From Dryomyza anilis (taxonomy: Eukaryota; Arthropoda; Insecta; Diptera; Dryomyzidae): a DNA stretch of 64,000 nucleotides. Both the position numbers and the translations under genes were made by a program. Of the stretch, positions 33,105-44,049 are shown one piece after another (positions within the stretch are counted from its first letter, which is position 1; each line of letters begins with the position of its first letter). The notes under the pieces were generated by a model. The model had not been told where the DNA came from, searched no databases, and was given only the letters and a program-made list of their open reading frames with translations. The stretch covers positions 100,189,700 to 100,253,699 of the forward strand of contig OX638130.1 of assembly GCA_951804985.1 (NCBI GenBank), given 5' to 3'.

Positions 33105-34030
33105 TTCCAAAAATTCACATTTTATAAATAATTTTACCTTTTCTTAAAAAAAAAATCATATTTTTCTATAAATATTCCCAATTATCTAAAAAAAAAAAAA
33201 TAAAAAAAAATCGTTTGTTCTCAAAAAAAATTATATATTCTCTAAAAATTCACAATTTCTCCAAAAAAAAATTATCTAAAAAAAAAACAATTTTCTTTAA
33301 AATCAATTTACTCTAAAAATTAAAATTTTCTTTACAATTCATTTATTCTCTAAAAATTCACAATTTTTCCAAAAAAAAAAAAAAAAAACAATAAAATTCC
33401 AAAATCTCTAAAAATTACAAAATCTCTAATAATTCACATTTTCTCTAAAAATTCACATGTTCTCTAAAAAAAATTCTCATTTTTTTTTTTTTAATTCCAT
33501 TTTATTTAAAAATTCCCTAATAATCTCTAAAAAAACACATTTAAAATTCATTTATTCTCTAAAAATTCACAATTTTACAAACAAAAAATAATATATTCTC
33601 TATATATTCACATTGACTCTAAAAATACCTGTTCTCTCTAAAAATAGTGTTTAAGAAAAATCACATAACCTCTAAAAATTAATTTATTCTCTAAAAAAAA
33701 ATATTTCTAAAAAAAAAACAAATATCAGATTTGCTTTAAACAAAAAAAAAAACAAATATGTACTGTCTAAAAAATCACATAATCTCTAAAAATTGTAATT
33801 TTCTCTAAACATTCACAGTTTCTAAAAACTCACATAACCTCCGAAAATTCACATTTTCTCTTAGAATCCATGTACTTTCGAAAAATTTATAATTTTCTCT
33901 AAAAGAAAATCATATATTTTCTAAAAATTCACATTTTCTCTTAAAATTCACATTTTCTATAAAAATTCTCAATCTTCTCTAAACATTCATATTTTCTCTA
34001 AAAATTCAAATGTTTTGTAAAAAAAATATA
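33105..34030 (-). repeat. 19 bp minisatellite, TTTTCTCTAAAAATTCACA, block 1
   Basis: Moderately conserved units with poly-A expansions between some of them. The reverse complement TGTGAATTTTTAGAGAAAA is close to the AATTGAATTTTTAGTGAAA unit of the 37 kb array, so both belong to one family. Confidence 0.85.
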
Positions 34031-34094
34031 AAACCAGTTGGGAAGGTTAGATCACATGGGAAATTTTAAAGTAGGTGTAATTATGATAGTTAGG

Positions 34095-34566
34095 ATTATC
34101 AATATTATAGTCGGTCTAAGCCGACTATAAATACCCTACACATATGTGTGGTTACCATTCAAAGTGATATATAGGTCACCAGGGTATACGAATCCTGAAA
34201 AAAACTACAAACATTCAATCGCTGAAGAATTTCCATTCATTTGATACCCATATTTACAAATGGGTAGGTGTACCGAATTTCGATTTTTTTTTGTGAACCA
34301 CAAGTCTTTTCTCCGGAAAACATTATTATCATGTATTTGAGCATGACATCAATATATATTTGACCAAAAAAGTTTACCTAAGCACGTATACATAAAAATT
34401 GATCTTTATATGTACATTTTATATGAGGTATTTGAACATAAGTGGTCGGATCATAGGTCACAATGGACCGCCAATTTTTTCGCACATACAGCGTAGGTAT
34501 ATTAGTAATCTAAGTTATAAGTTTCATTTATCTAGCTCTTCAATTTTAAAAGTAGTAGGGATTTCA

Positions 34567-34600
<34 letters not shown>

Positions 34601-34772
34601 GGACAGACAGACGGACAGACAGACGGACAGACGGACATCGCTAAATCGACTCAGGAGGTCATGCTGATCAAGAATATATATACTTTTCCATACCGGAGAT
34701 GCTTCCTTCTGGGTGTTACAAACGGCGTACCAAACTGAATATACCCTTTCACTCTTAGTGTAGGGTATAAAT
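34095..34772 (+). mobile_element. DINE-1/mini-me-like element (Helentron-related), fullest copy
   Basis: Begins near AGTCGGTCTAAGCCGACT (a small hairpin) and ATAAATACCCTACAC and ends TTAGTGTAGGGTATAAAT, giving inverted subterminal repeats. Near the 3' side is a GACA/GACG run of about 65 bp (34568-34635). After it come TCGCTAAATCGACTC, GTCATGCTGATCAAGAATAT and a TATATA run. From general knowledge this conserved core between (GTCY)n and (TA)n tracts is the signature of mini-me/DINE-1 elements of flies. The 81-codon frame ending in the GACA run is not a gene. Confidence 0.75.
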
Positions 34773-34784
34773 ATATGTACTGTC

Positions 34785-35270
34785 TTATGTCACATATTCT
34801 CTAAATATTGACATGTTCTCAAAAAACTCACAGTTTCTCTATAAATTCACATTTTCTCTAAAAAAAAAATCACATTTTCCATAAAAAAAAAACACATTTT
34901 CCATAAAAAAAAATATTAATATAAAAAAAATAAAAAAAAAAACAAATACCTGCTGTCTAAAAACCCACATAATCTCTTAAATCCTCATTTTCTCTAAAAA
35001 TCCATTTATTTTCTAAAAATTTACAATTTTCTCAAAAAAAAAAATCACATTTTCTCCAAAAATTCACATTTTCTCTTAAAATAACATTTTCTCTAAAAAT
35101 TCGCATTTTCTCTTAAAAATAACATTTTCTATAAAAATTCACATTTTCTATAAAAATTCAAATTTTCTATAAAAATTCATATTTTCTATTAAAATTCACA
35201 TTTTCTATTTAAATACACAATTTTCTCTAAATATTCATATTTTCTCTAAAAATTCGAATGTTTCGTAAAA
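34785..35270 (-). repeat. 19 bp minisatellite, block 2
   Basis: Continuation of the array on the other side of the DINE-like element, with units TTTTCTCTAAAAATTCACA and TTTTCTATAAAAATTCACA. Confidence 0.85.
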
Positions 35271-35329
35271 AGAATATAAATATATATATATAAAAAATAT
35301 ATAAAAAATATAAATTAAATTTTTATTGA

Positions 35330-35654
35330 CGTATGTATTGTCGCGTTTTTTGCATAAATCACGCACTGCCTAAAATGCCAAACATAAAAACCAATTAAGC
35401 GACCGACAGCCAATGCGGTCAGTTAAACAATTAAAAATTATGACGTTAATATTTGGCGTTGACAATAATTTGTGCTAGAACTGCTTTCGTTTTAATGAAA
35501 AACAAAAGAATCACTTTTACGTTGGCACATAAAATCGCATTAAAAATACGCAAGAGACCCGTAAACAAAAGCCAGAAAAACATATATAAAATGCTGTAAA
35601 TAAAAATGAAATTAAAGCAGCAAGAACCAAAATTGAGGAAATAAATCATTCGAT
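35330..35654. other. GC-moderate DNA leading into motif island B
   Basis: Contains GTATTGTCGCGTTTTTTGCA and AAGCGACCGACAGCCAATGC. A 67-codon reverse frame lies at 35446-35649, without domain. Probably part of the same regulatory block as the following island. Confidence 0.3.
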
Positions 35655-36292
35655 GTATCTAAGGAAGGAAGCAGCTGTTGTTGCTATGCTCTAAAAATAA
35701 ATACAAAAAAAATATAAAGAACCACTTAAAAACCATAAATATACAAAACAAAAAATGTATCTTTAGATACAACTGTGAGATACATCGATAGATACATGAA
35801 TAACAAACAGCATCGCTAAAAATAATAAACTTTTTAGTTTTTATTTTTATTATTGCATAATCATTGCGATAAATGATGAAAAATAAACGCAACGCGCAAA
35901 AAATTACAATAATAAATAATAGGAAATTTTATAGAATTTCATAATAGTATCTAAAAGATACAAAAAATTAACGAAAGAGCGACAAAAGCAACAAAAACGC
36001 AATGTCATCATGCTATGTTGCTGCTGCTGGCGCGATGAGAGGTGCCAGGTAAGCATTAAAATCGCATCAACTAGTTCAACCGTCATCATCAAGATACATT
36101 TGGCATCCATCAGATACATTGCAAGTCGTCGCTTTTCTGCAAATTCATATTATCATCATTAATTTCTGTTCGCGTTCACTTCACAACTCAAAATAAAAAC
36201 TAAAAAAAAATCTATTTATATAAAATAAAAACCTGGTGACGAAAGTTTATTAACTTGGTTAACATCATCTCGCGGTATCTGCATCTGTATCT
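35655..36292. promoter_or_regulatory. AGATAC/GTATCT motif island B
   Basis: Eleven exact motif copies in about 640 bp: GTATCT at 35655, 35757, 35947, 36275 and 36287; AGATAC at 35765, 35778, 35790, 35956, 36092 and 36112. Spacings between close neighbours are 8, 13, 12, 9 and 12 bp. The densest group (35757-35795) holds four copies in 39 bp. The reverse frames crossing it (35659-35892, 35904-36119) show no domain. The host sequence is otherwise unlike islands A and C. Binding sites for a shared factor are inferred. Confidence 0.55.
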
Positions 36293-36299
36293 GGAGCAG

Positions 36300-36825
36300 T
36301 GAGCAAATCATTTTTGCAACATTTTGTAGATTCTTTTTTTTTTGCCTAATGTTCAACTAATTTTACTTTAAATTGGTTGTTGTAATTGTGTGCTGCAATA
36401 TCATGTAAAAATGAAACAAAAATAAATTTTATGTTTAAAATGTCTTTTGTAATCATTTTGTTCGCTAGTTTGTTCGTTCTTGTTTTGTATAGATTTTGTG
36501 TAAACAAAGCTAATTTCATTTCGATTTTTACATTTTAGCCAAATAGCTTTTGTGGCCATTGCGATTTTTCATATTTAATTCATTATGATGTTTGTGCTGT
36601 TGCCCCGGCTGCCAAGAAAAACATGAAAACGTGACGAAGTGTTGCCGTTTTTATTATTATTTCGTTTAATATTTAAGATTTTAGCTGCAGATTTCAGTTG
36701 CTGATTTTTGTAGGTCATACTTTTTGATTACGGAAATAACATAAATAGATCTTGAGCAATTATAAATTAAGAATAGATTTTTTTTTTTGAAATATTAAAA
36801 ACTTCTTAGAATTCAGAGAAAAGTT
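36300..36825. other. AT-rich DNA with GC-moderate patches
   Basis: A patch at 36595-36650 contains TTGCCCCGGCTGCCAAG. Nothing else stands out, and no gene is seen. Confidence 0.4.
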
Positions 36826-36829
36826 GAAT

Positions 36830-38870
36830 TTAGAGTGATAAAATTTAATGTTTAAAGAAAAATTTAATTATTAGTAAAATTGGAAATTACAAAGTGAAAA
36901 ATGAATTTTATATGATAAATTTAATTTTTACTGAAAAAAATGATTTTTTAGTTAAAAAATGATTTTTTAGTGAAAAATTGAATTTTTAAGGAAAAATTAA
37001 ATTTTTAATGAAAATTTTTTTTAGTAAAAATTGATTTTTTGAGTGAAAAGTTGATATTTTTAGTGAAAAATTGAGTTTTTAGTGAAAAATGGAATTTTTA
37101 GTGAGAAATTGAATTTCAGATAAAAATTAAATTTTTAGTGAAAAATTTAAAGTTTAATGAAAAATGAAATTTCTAGTGAAAAATTGAATTTTTAGTGAAA
37201 AATTGAATTTTTAGTGAAAAATTGAATTTTTAGTGAAAAATTGAATTTTTAGTGAAAAATTGAATTTTTAGTGAGAAATTGAATTTCAGATAAAAATTAA
37301 ATTTTTAGTGAAAAATTTAAAGTTTAATGAAAAATGAAATTTCTAGTGAAAAATTGAATTTTTAGTGAAAAATTGAATTTTTAGTGAAAAATTGAATTTT
37401 TAGTGAAAAATTGAATTTTTAGTGAAAAATTGAATTTTTAGTGAAAAATTGAATTTTTAGTGAAAAATTGAATTTTTAGTGAAAAATTGAATTTTTAGTG
37501 AAAAATTGAATTTTTAGTGAAAAATTGAATTTTTAGTGAAAAATTGAATTTTTAGTGAAAAATTGAATTTTTAGTGAAAAATTGAATTTTTAGTGAAAAA
37601 TTGAATTTTTAGGGAAAAATTGAATTTTTAGTGAAAAATTGAATTTTTAGTGAAAAATTGAATTTTTAGTGAAAAATTGAATTTTTAGTGAAAAATTGAA
37701 TTTTTAGTGAAAAATTGAATTTTTAGTGAAAAATTGAATTTTTAGTGAAAAATTGAATTTTTAGTGAAAAATTGAATTTTTAGTGAAAAATTGAATTTTT
37801 AGTGAAAAATTGATTTTTTAGTGAAAAATTGAATTTTTAGTGAAAAATTGAATTTTTAAGGAAAAATTGAATTTTAAATGAAAAATTGATTTTTTAGTGA
37901 TAAATTAAATTTTAGTTAAAAATTTAAATTCTAATGAAAAATTGAATTTTTAGTGAAATATTTAATTTTTAGTGAAATATTTAATTTTTTGTGAAAAATT
38001 TAATTTTTTGTGAAAAATTTAATTTTTAGTGAAAAATTTAATTTTTAGTGAAAAATTTAATTTTTAGTGAAAAATTTAATTTTTAGTGAAAAATTTAATT
38101 TTTAGTGAAAAATTTAATTTTTAGTGAAAAATTTAATTTTTAGTGAAAAATTTAATTTTTAGTGAAAAATTTAATTTTTAGTGAAAAATTGAATTTTTAG
38201 TGAAAAATTGAATTTTTAGTGAAAAATTGAATTTTTATTGAAAAATTGAATTTTTATTGAAAAATTGAATTTTAAGTGAAAAATTGAATTTTTAGTGAAA
38301 AATTGAATTTTTAGTGAAAAATTGAATTTTTAGTAAAAGTTTGAATTTTTGTGAAAAATTTAATATTTAGTGAAAAACTGAATTTTTAGTAAAAAATTTA
38401 ATTTTTAGTGAAAAATTGAATCTTTATTGAAAATTTTAATTTTTAGTGAAAAATTTAAATTTTAATGAAAAATTGATTTTTTAGTGATAAATTGATTTTT
38501 TAGTGAAAATTCATTTTTTGAGTGAAAATTTGATTTTTAAGTGAAAAATTGAATTTTTAGTGAAAAATTGAATTTTTAGTGAAAAATTGAATTTTTAGTG
38601 AAAAATTGAATTTTTAGTGAAAAATTGAATTTTTAGTAAAAATTTGAATTTTTGTGAAAAATTGAATCTTTAGTGAAAAACTGAATTTTTAGTAAAAAAT
38701 TTAATTTTTAGTGAAAAATTGAATCTTCATTGAAAATTTTAATTTTTAGTGAAAAATTGAATTTTTAGTGAAAAATTGAATTTAGATTAGAGAAAAATTT
38801 AATTTAGAGAAAAACAATTAATTTTTAATGAAAAATTTAATGTTTGGTTAAAAATAGAATTTTCAGTGAA
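36830..38870 (+). repeat. 19 bp minisatellite, AATTGAATTTTTAGTGAAA, main array
   Basis: About 2 kb. Between 37355 and 37855 units are almost identical, and from 38000 to 38180 a variant (TTTAATTTTTAGTGAAAAA) is equally uniform. Flanks are degraded. Blocks were copied: the variant string starting GTGAGAAATTGAATTTCAGA occurs at 37101 and 37271, and a run with CTGAATTTTTAGTAAAAAAT occurs near 38378 and 38680. Stops occur in every frame. Confidence 0.97.
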
Positions 38871-39090
38871 CAATTTAATTTTTATTTTAGATTGAAAAAT
38901 AATTTGAAATTAAAGAAATATCTACAAAGCAGCAACAGTTTATATATTTTTTATTTATTTATGATAAACTTTTTCTTGTAGGGGAACTTGGGGTAAAGTG
39001 GGACATGGGATAATGTGGGAAATTGCAATTTGTGAACATGTTGTTGTACTTAGAAAAATAAAAACAGCTGTCAAAAGCTAGTAAACATTT

Positions 39091-39420
39091 TCTGGGGTAA
39101 AGAGGGAAACGTAATTTAAGCAATATTTTTTGAAATTTTAGTGAAAACATTGTGTTATATGATTTATTTAATTGATAAACCAAGAAAATACTCAAATGCA
39201 GATATTGCGGTAATGTGGAAAACACGTTCTGGGATAAAGTGGGAAACGTAATTTAAGCAATGTTTGTTGTCATTTTAGTAAAAATATTGTGTTATATGAT
39301 TTATTTAATTGGTTATTCCCAAGAAAATACTCAAATAGAGATATTGCGGTAATGTGGGAAACACGTTCTGGGGTAAGGTGGGAAACGCAATTTAGGAAAT
39401 CTTTATTGTGATTTTAGTTA
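39091..39420 (+). repeat. Tandem repeat, period about 138 bp, inside the element
   Basis: CTGGGGTAAAGAGGGAAACG, CTGGGATAAAGTGGGAAACG and CTGGGGTAAGGTGGGAAACG start units near 39093, 39229 and 39368. Each is followed by GTAATTTAAGCAAT-like, TTGTGTTATATGA and AAGAAAATACTCAAAT segments. The unit contains a piece of the terminal inverted repeat, so the end of the element was amplified inward. Confidence 0.88.
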
Positions 39421-39901
39421 ATATATTGTGTTATATGAAATATATAATTGGTTTAGCCAAGAAAAAACTTCAATCGAAAGCAACAATGAAAATGAAAAGC
39501 AATATTTTGATTTCACCTGAAATAAAATCTAAATTGCAGCAGAAAGCCGACAAACGAACCTTTCGCAGAAGCAAAAAGAATACATCTGCAAATATTCTTC
39601 AACTTCATCAGAAGAAAAAGAAGAATTTTGCACAATGTCCATGAAAAAAATGCCGAAGTAATCAAATTTCAACATTTCAGTGAACCACAATATTTTCAAA
39701 CAGCCCGTATACTTGAAATGTGCCAACTGGACGACCAGCAACTACATCTGTGTTCATTATTACTCAGAATATTATGACTTATTCTGACAATTTTTTTCAT
39801 ATTTTCGTAACAAAACCAGGTACTGAAATCTTTATAAATTTTAACTCTTTTCATCTTATTTATTTCTTGCATTACCATTCCTTTTTTATTACCTTATTAT
39901 A

Positions 39902-40286
39902 ATATTTTTTGTCCTTAATAGATTTGACTTTGTTAGTTTCCCACTTTACCCAAACATTTTTCAACATGTCCGAAATTGAGCTGTTTTGAAAAAAATAAAA
40001 TTAAAAGGCATATAAATGATATTCTATTAATGCAGAAAGTTAGTTCATGAACCAATCTATGGAATATGCCCTTCAAAAGAATTTAAAAAATTGTAATATT
40101 TTTGTCTTTAATAGATTTGACTTTGTTAGTTTCCCACTTTACCCAAACATTTTTCAACATGTCCGAAATTGAGCTGTTTTGAAAAAAATAAAATTAAAAG
40201 GCATATAAATGATTTCCATTAATGCAGAAAGTTAGTTCATAAACCAATCTATGGAATATACCCTTCAAAAGAATTTAAAAAATTAT
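39902..40286 (+). repeat. Tandem duplication, period about 193 bp, inside the element
   Basis: The block with GATTTGACTTTGTTAGTTTC, CCACTTTACCCAAACATTTT and ATTGAGCTGTTTTG occurs twice (GATTTGAC at 39921 and 40114) with only a few differences, so it is recent. TTCCCACTTTACCC is the inverted form of the terminal words. Confidence 0.92.
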
Positions 40287-40346
40287 TCAAATGTACTTTT
40301 CTGGACCAAATTCAAAAAGTGTCCCACTTTACCCTAGGATCCTCTA

Positions 40347-41260
40347 CTAATAAACAATTCAATAAATTCAGTAGAAAGATAAACTGTTTTGAATGGCAGT
40401 GATTCAGTGAATGTACAATATGAACTCTGAGTTCAGTTAGTCATAGATACTGACAATGATTTAATTTCTATAAACAATAAATTATTGAAAATAAAATTTA
40501 TATTTTTTTATATTTAAAACAAATAAAAATGCGTTTTTCAACACATACTTTGATAAAATTTATAAACTACTTAGTAAAATTCGAACTATTTCAAAAATTA
40601 AAAAAAAAAAAATGTGTATTTTAACATCCGATGAAAATCAGATGTTAAAATATTTCAAATCGATTGATTTAATTATGTTGATGTTCTAGAATGTGATTTT
40701 TTTAAAATAAACTTTTTTCAATCAAATTCAATACGTTCATGTTCACTTAAAAGAGTTACATACGATATTTGTTGTCAAATTTTAAAATTATGAAAGAAAG
40801 TAAATTTCAGAACATAGTAAAAAATTTGGGTTATGACAAGGAAGATATTTAATGATCAGATACCGATGACACCCTAGTAGAATTTGTAATAGAGTCATGA
40901 TAGAGAACTGTTCATTGATAATTTTTCCTCATCAATACCCGATCAGTTACTTGACGAACCTGATCTGGATACGATCAAGTCTACCCTAATATTGTAAATT
41001 TCGACTATAAAAGAAAACCTTAAATAGCTAAATACCTACAATAACCGGAAATGTTTTATTTTTTAAATACCACCTATAGTTCAAACATCTTTTAAATATT
41101 TAATTATACAACTTACAAGATAAAATTTACATTTTTTTTTGTTTCATTTTAATTACATAGACAACGCATAATAGACTTTAAAAAAATTCAACTAATTTAA
41201 ACAGTTTTTCACGTCAAACCGTAAACAAAAATTATAATAATTATTATTTCAAATAAACGT
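40347..41260. other. AT-rich DNA with one transposon fragment
   Basis: At 40868-40990, CCCTAGTAGAATTTGTAATA and the AT-poor text after it (ATACCCGATCAGTTACTTG) resemble the CCCTAGTAGA element at 54624-55052. The rest is AT-rich without a gene. Confidence 0.45.
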
Positions 41261-41583
41261 TTAGGTTGCACGCGTGCGCGTTAAATTAAAATTTTAATTG
41301 TAGCAAATTTTTGGCGCCGGAAGTAAGCAACACAACACAACGATGTGAACGACAACGCCGAAGAATAAAACAAACCAAAAAAAGTGCGAAGCAACGCAGT
41401 ATTTTAGCCACTTTAGTTGCCAATTGTAGTAGACGCCTACATTTTACTGTCGTCGATGCTTTGAAGTGTTTTTTGTTTGTTGCTTTTTCTTTTGACGTTT
41501 CAACTACTTTTAGCCGTTATTGTGTTTTGCATAAATTGGCCATTTGTTGTCTGGGTCAAGCGGGCAACAAAGTCATTCAGCGT
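41260..41583. other. GC-richer island; candidate first exon or promoter
   Basis: Begins with a perfect palindrome GCACGCGTGC and continues with TTTTTGGCGCCGGAAGTAAG. CCGGAAGT is an ETS-type site, and AAGTAAG could be read as a splice donor. A 112-codon forward frame (41311-41649) lacks domains and runs into a transposon at 41585. GGCGCC also resembles a retroviral-type primer site, but no long terminal repeat was found upstream. Confidence 0.3.
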
Positions 41584-41584
41584 A

Positions 41585-42198
41585 CACAGAAAAAATTAAA
41601 TATTATAAATAAATTTCATAGAAATGTTGTTTATTATATTAATGAATAAATTTAAATATTAAAGGATTATTTGTGGAATTTATGAATGTAAATATTTAGT
41701 CAAAATTAACTCAACAATTTTTTTTTCGAATCAAAAATTTAATTTTTTTTTTTTTAATTTTTTTTATATTTAACTTTTTATTAATAAAAAGTTGTAATTA
41801 TAAATAAATATATTATAAAACATTTTACTAATTTATGCATGTCGAGCAAGCATTATATAAGAAATAACATACAAGAACTACTTGAGAACTGAGAAGTATG
41901 TCAAAAAATGAACGAAAAATTATAATTTTGATTGAAATTTGGTTTGATGAAAAACATTGTTCAATATGTTGTACATACATGTTGTATTTTATGTATTCGT
42001 TCATTAATATGATAAAACGTATTCATCACATACACTTTATCATATTGAAGAATACTTTTTCGGTCATTTATCAAATTAATAATGAACTCATAACATTGAT
42101 GTTTTGTAGTTATCAATATTATGAATCGATCTTCAATACAATGTATCATGTTTCTAAGAACGAAATTCATCAATATGATGATGATTTTATTTTCTGTG
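41585..42198 (+). mobile_element. CACAGAAAA-family element, intact copy
   Basis: 614 bp with ends CACAGAAAA and TTTTCTGTG, flanked by TA (41583-41584 and 42199-42200). It is collinear with 9265-10025 but lacks the nested MITE, so it shows the pre-insertion site (around 42070). Frames within it on both strands (41898-42317, 41961-42203) have no transposase motif. Subterminal ATCATCAATATGATGA-like palindromes are present. Confidence 0.88.
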
Positions 42199-42429
42199 TA
42201 CATAAATCCCCCAAAAACGCAAGAGTCTTGCTTTTTCTTGTATTTCTTGCAGTGTTTTTTGCACTTGCGCTTTTCATTAGTGTTTTTTTTCTCTTTTGCA
42301 AATGGCTATCTTGCTGAAAATTACGAACTTGTTCTTGCATTTGCAAAAAATGTAACAGCAAGATGCAAGAACAAGAATAGCAAAAGCGAAAGCGAACATG
42401 TGAACGAAAACATCAAACCCTACTCAACC

Positions 42430-42900
42430 CGGTTTTTCCTATCGGTATCCCATACATCATTTCTATATAATTCGCGGGAACTGATTTGTATGGCATACTC
42501 ACTTTATTTCTAGTACGTAACGTTTTTAAGAAAATGGCTATCGAAGTTTTTGGCATTTTTCAAACACTTTTTGGCTTAAAAGACATTTAGTTTACTTTAC
42601 CAACAACAATAACAATAAACTTTAAACGCAATTTTTCTTTTAATTTAGTATTCTAATTTAATAAATAAATGTTAATATTCCTATACATTTTTATGTTCTT
42701 TTGATTTGAACACGAAAATGTATTTTTTTTTAGATTATATTTGAATTATTTTTTAGCATTAAAGGTTTAATGATAAACAAAAAATGATTTAAGTTTATGC
42801 AGAGCATATTCCAAAGCAACAACCAAAATTATTAACTTTTTTCCATCTATTCTACATTTTAAAATATACCCGATCAATATACACAAAATAGAGAAATGCT
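42430..42900 (+). mobile_element. TTACGTAATAG-family element, copy
   Basis: Starts GGTATCCCATACATCATTTC, then CATACTCACTTTATTTCTAG, TACGTAACGTTTTTAAGAAA, AACTTTAAACGCAATTTTTC and AAAATATACCCGATCAATA. It is collinear with 45265-45700, although the middle is more diverged. The right inverted end is not clear. Confidence 0.7.
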
Positions 42901-43284
42901 TCGCTACCAACTCTTTGCCCAACCAACTTATTCGGTTCACTCAACCACTTCTTCGGTTATTATTGTCATAAATAGAAGAGTTGTAGTTTACACTACAATC
43001 AATTTCGAACAGTTTTGGAGCAATTTCGAACAGTTTGATAATAATTTGGAGAGTGTGTAGACTTATATTTCAAGCGCCAACCGAATATGGTAGTGCCGCA
43101 AACTAATTTGTAGAAAATTCGTTTTGACCGAATGACGTTGGTTGTTTCAACAAACTTTTTCGTAGTATTAGAATTCATATTATTCGTTGTTACTTTTTTG
43201 TAAACCTAAAAGCGATTAATATATGACATGATTGAGAAACTGAATAAAAATTTTAAAAAACAATTCAAAAATTAACTTCTTTTT
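42900..43284. other. AT-rich DNA without recognised feature
   Basis: A duplicated CAATTTCGAACAGTTT word occurs at 42998-43040. Nothing else notable. Confidence 0.4.
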
Positions 43285-43560
43285 TTCGGTGTATTGCACA
43301 TGAAGCGGGCGTTGAGTAGAACAGCACCGCACAGAGCACAGTGCAGAATAGAGTAGATTATAATGTGTTCTGTGCAGAGTATTGAACACACTCGTCGGTC
43401 GCTAAGGCTCCAACAAATGCATTGACCGACCGACCGACGCAGAACACGTGTGTCACAGAAAACACAGAAAGAATAAAAACAAGTTAATTGAATTTGTTTT
43501 CAACTAGTTCTTCGACCAGCACACAGCACAAAAGTAACGCGTTAATAGGTTAAAAGGTCA
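43285..43560. other. GC-richer island with CACAG and CCGA runs
   Basis: Contains repeated GCACAGAGCACAGTGCAGAA-type words, a (CGAC)n tract (GACCGACCGACCGACG near 43424) and ACACGTGTGT with an E-box CACGTG. No frame of note. Possible regulatory island. Confidence 0.3.
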
Positions 43561-43799
43561 GACATTTGAGGTGACAGAACACTTAAGACAGGATGGTATA
43601 GGGCTTTGTGAATATAGCACAAATGAAAAATATAAGAAAACAATTGAGAGAATTATACTAAATAATAAAAGAAAAACGTAAAAAGTAGTACAAATTGTAT
43701 GTAATCCAAATTCACTTATGAACGAATTAAAAACTTTTGTTCATTGTGTAAGAGACTGTATTTTTTTTAATACTATAAAGTGGCTGAAAAGGGCCTAAA

Positions 43800-43880
43800 A
43801 TATCGAAAAGAAACTGTGTCATAATCAGCAACCGCGATATAACATTGATGTATGGGAAGTACATGCAATTTTACTATTAA
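43800..43880 (+). mobile_element. TTACGTAATAG-family element, short end fragment
   Basis: AAAGAAACTGTGTCATAATC, CAGCAACCGCGATATAAC and ATTGATGTATGGGAAGTACA align with 6300-6370. The rest of the element is missing. Confidence 0.5.
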
Positions 43881-44049
43881 TAAAATAAAAAAAAAACTTA
43901 TTACAAGAAAAAGAAATTGTTTTAAAATCAAAAAACAAAAAAAAGTTCAACTTTGGCTTATTATACAGCGACATCTAATATTTTTAGTATTTATAAATCA
44001 AATTTCAACAATTTCCAATCCTACAAAAAAAAAAAAATAATTTAAAAAT

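Larger units (their letters stand above)
38981..40344. mobile_element. TA-flanked element with GGGTAAAGTGGGACA inverted ends
   Basis: 1364 bp, TA on each side (38979-38980, 40345-40346). The left end GGGGAACTTGGGGTAAAGTG and the inverted right end GAGGATCCTAGGGTAAAGTG share most positions and continue with GGACA. The interior consists largely of two tandem systems (39091-39420 and 39902-40286) plus a 78-codon lysine-rich forward frame (39408-39644). That frame has no domain I can name; it could be a remnant of a transposase DNA-binding region, but this is speculation. Confidence 0.85.

Noticed and set aside
39010..39380. Cluster of GTGGGAA words resembling Su(H) sites
   Set aside because: They are copies of the transposon's terminal GTAAAGTGGGA sequence spread by internal tandem duplication.
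39408..39644. 78-codon frame as a transposase gene
   Set aside because: Short and lysine-rich, with no catalytic motif. At best a remnant, so it is mentioned only under the element.
41160..41320. LTR retrotransposon border, from GGCGCC resembling a primer-binding site
   Set aside because: No long terminal repeat, polypurine tract or gag/pol similarity was found nearby.
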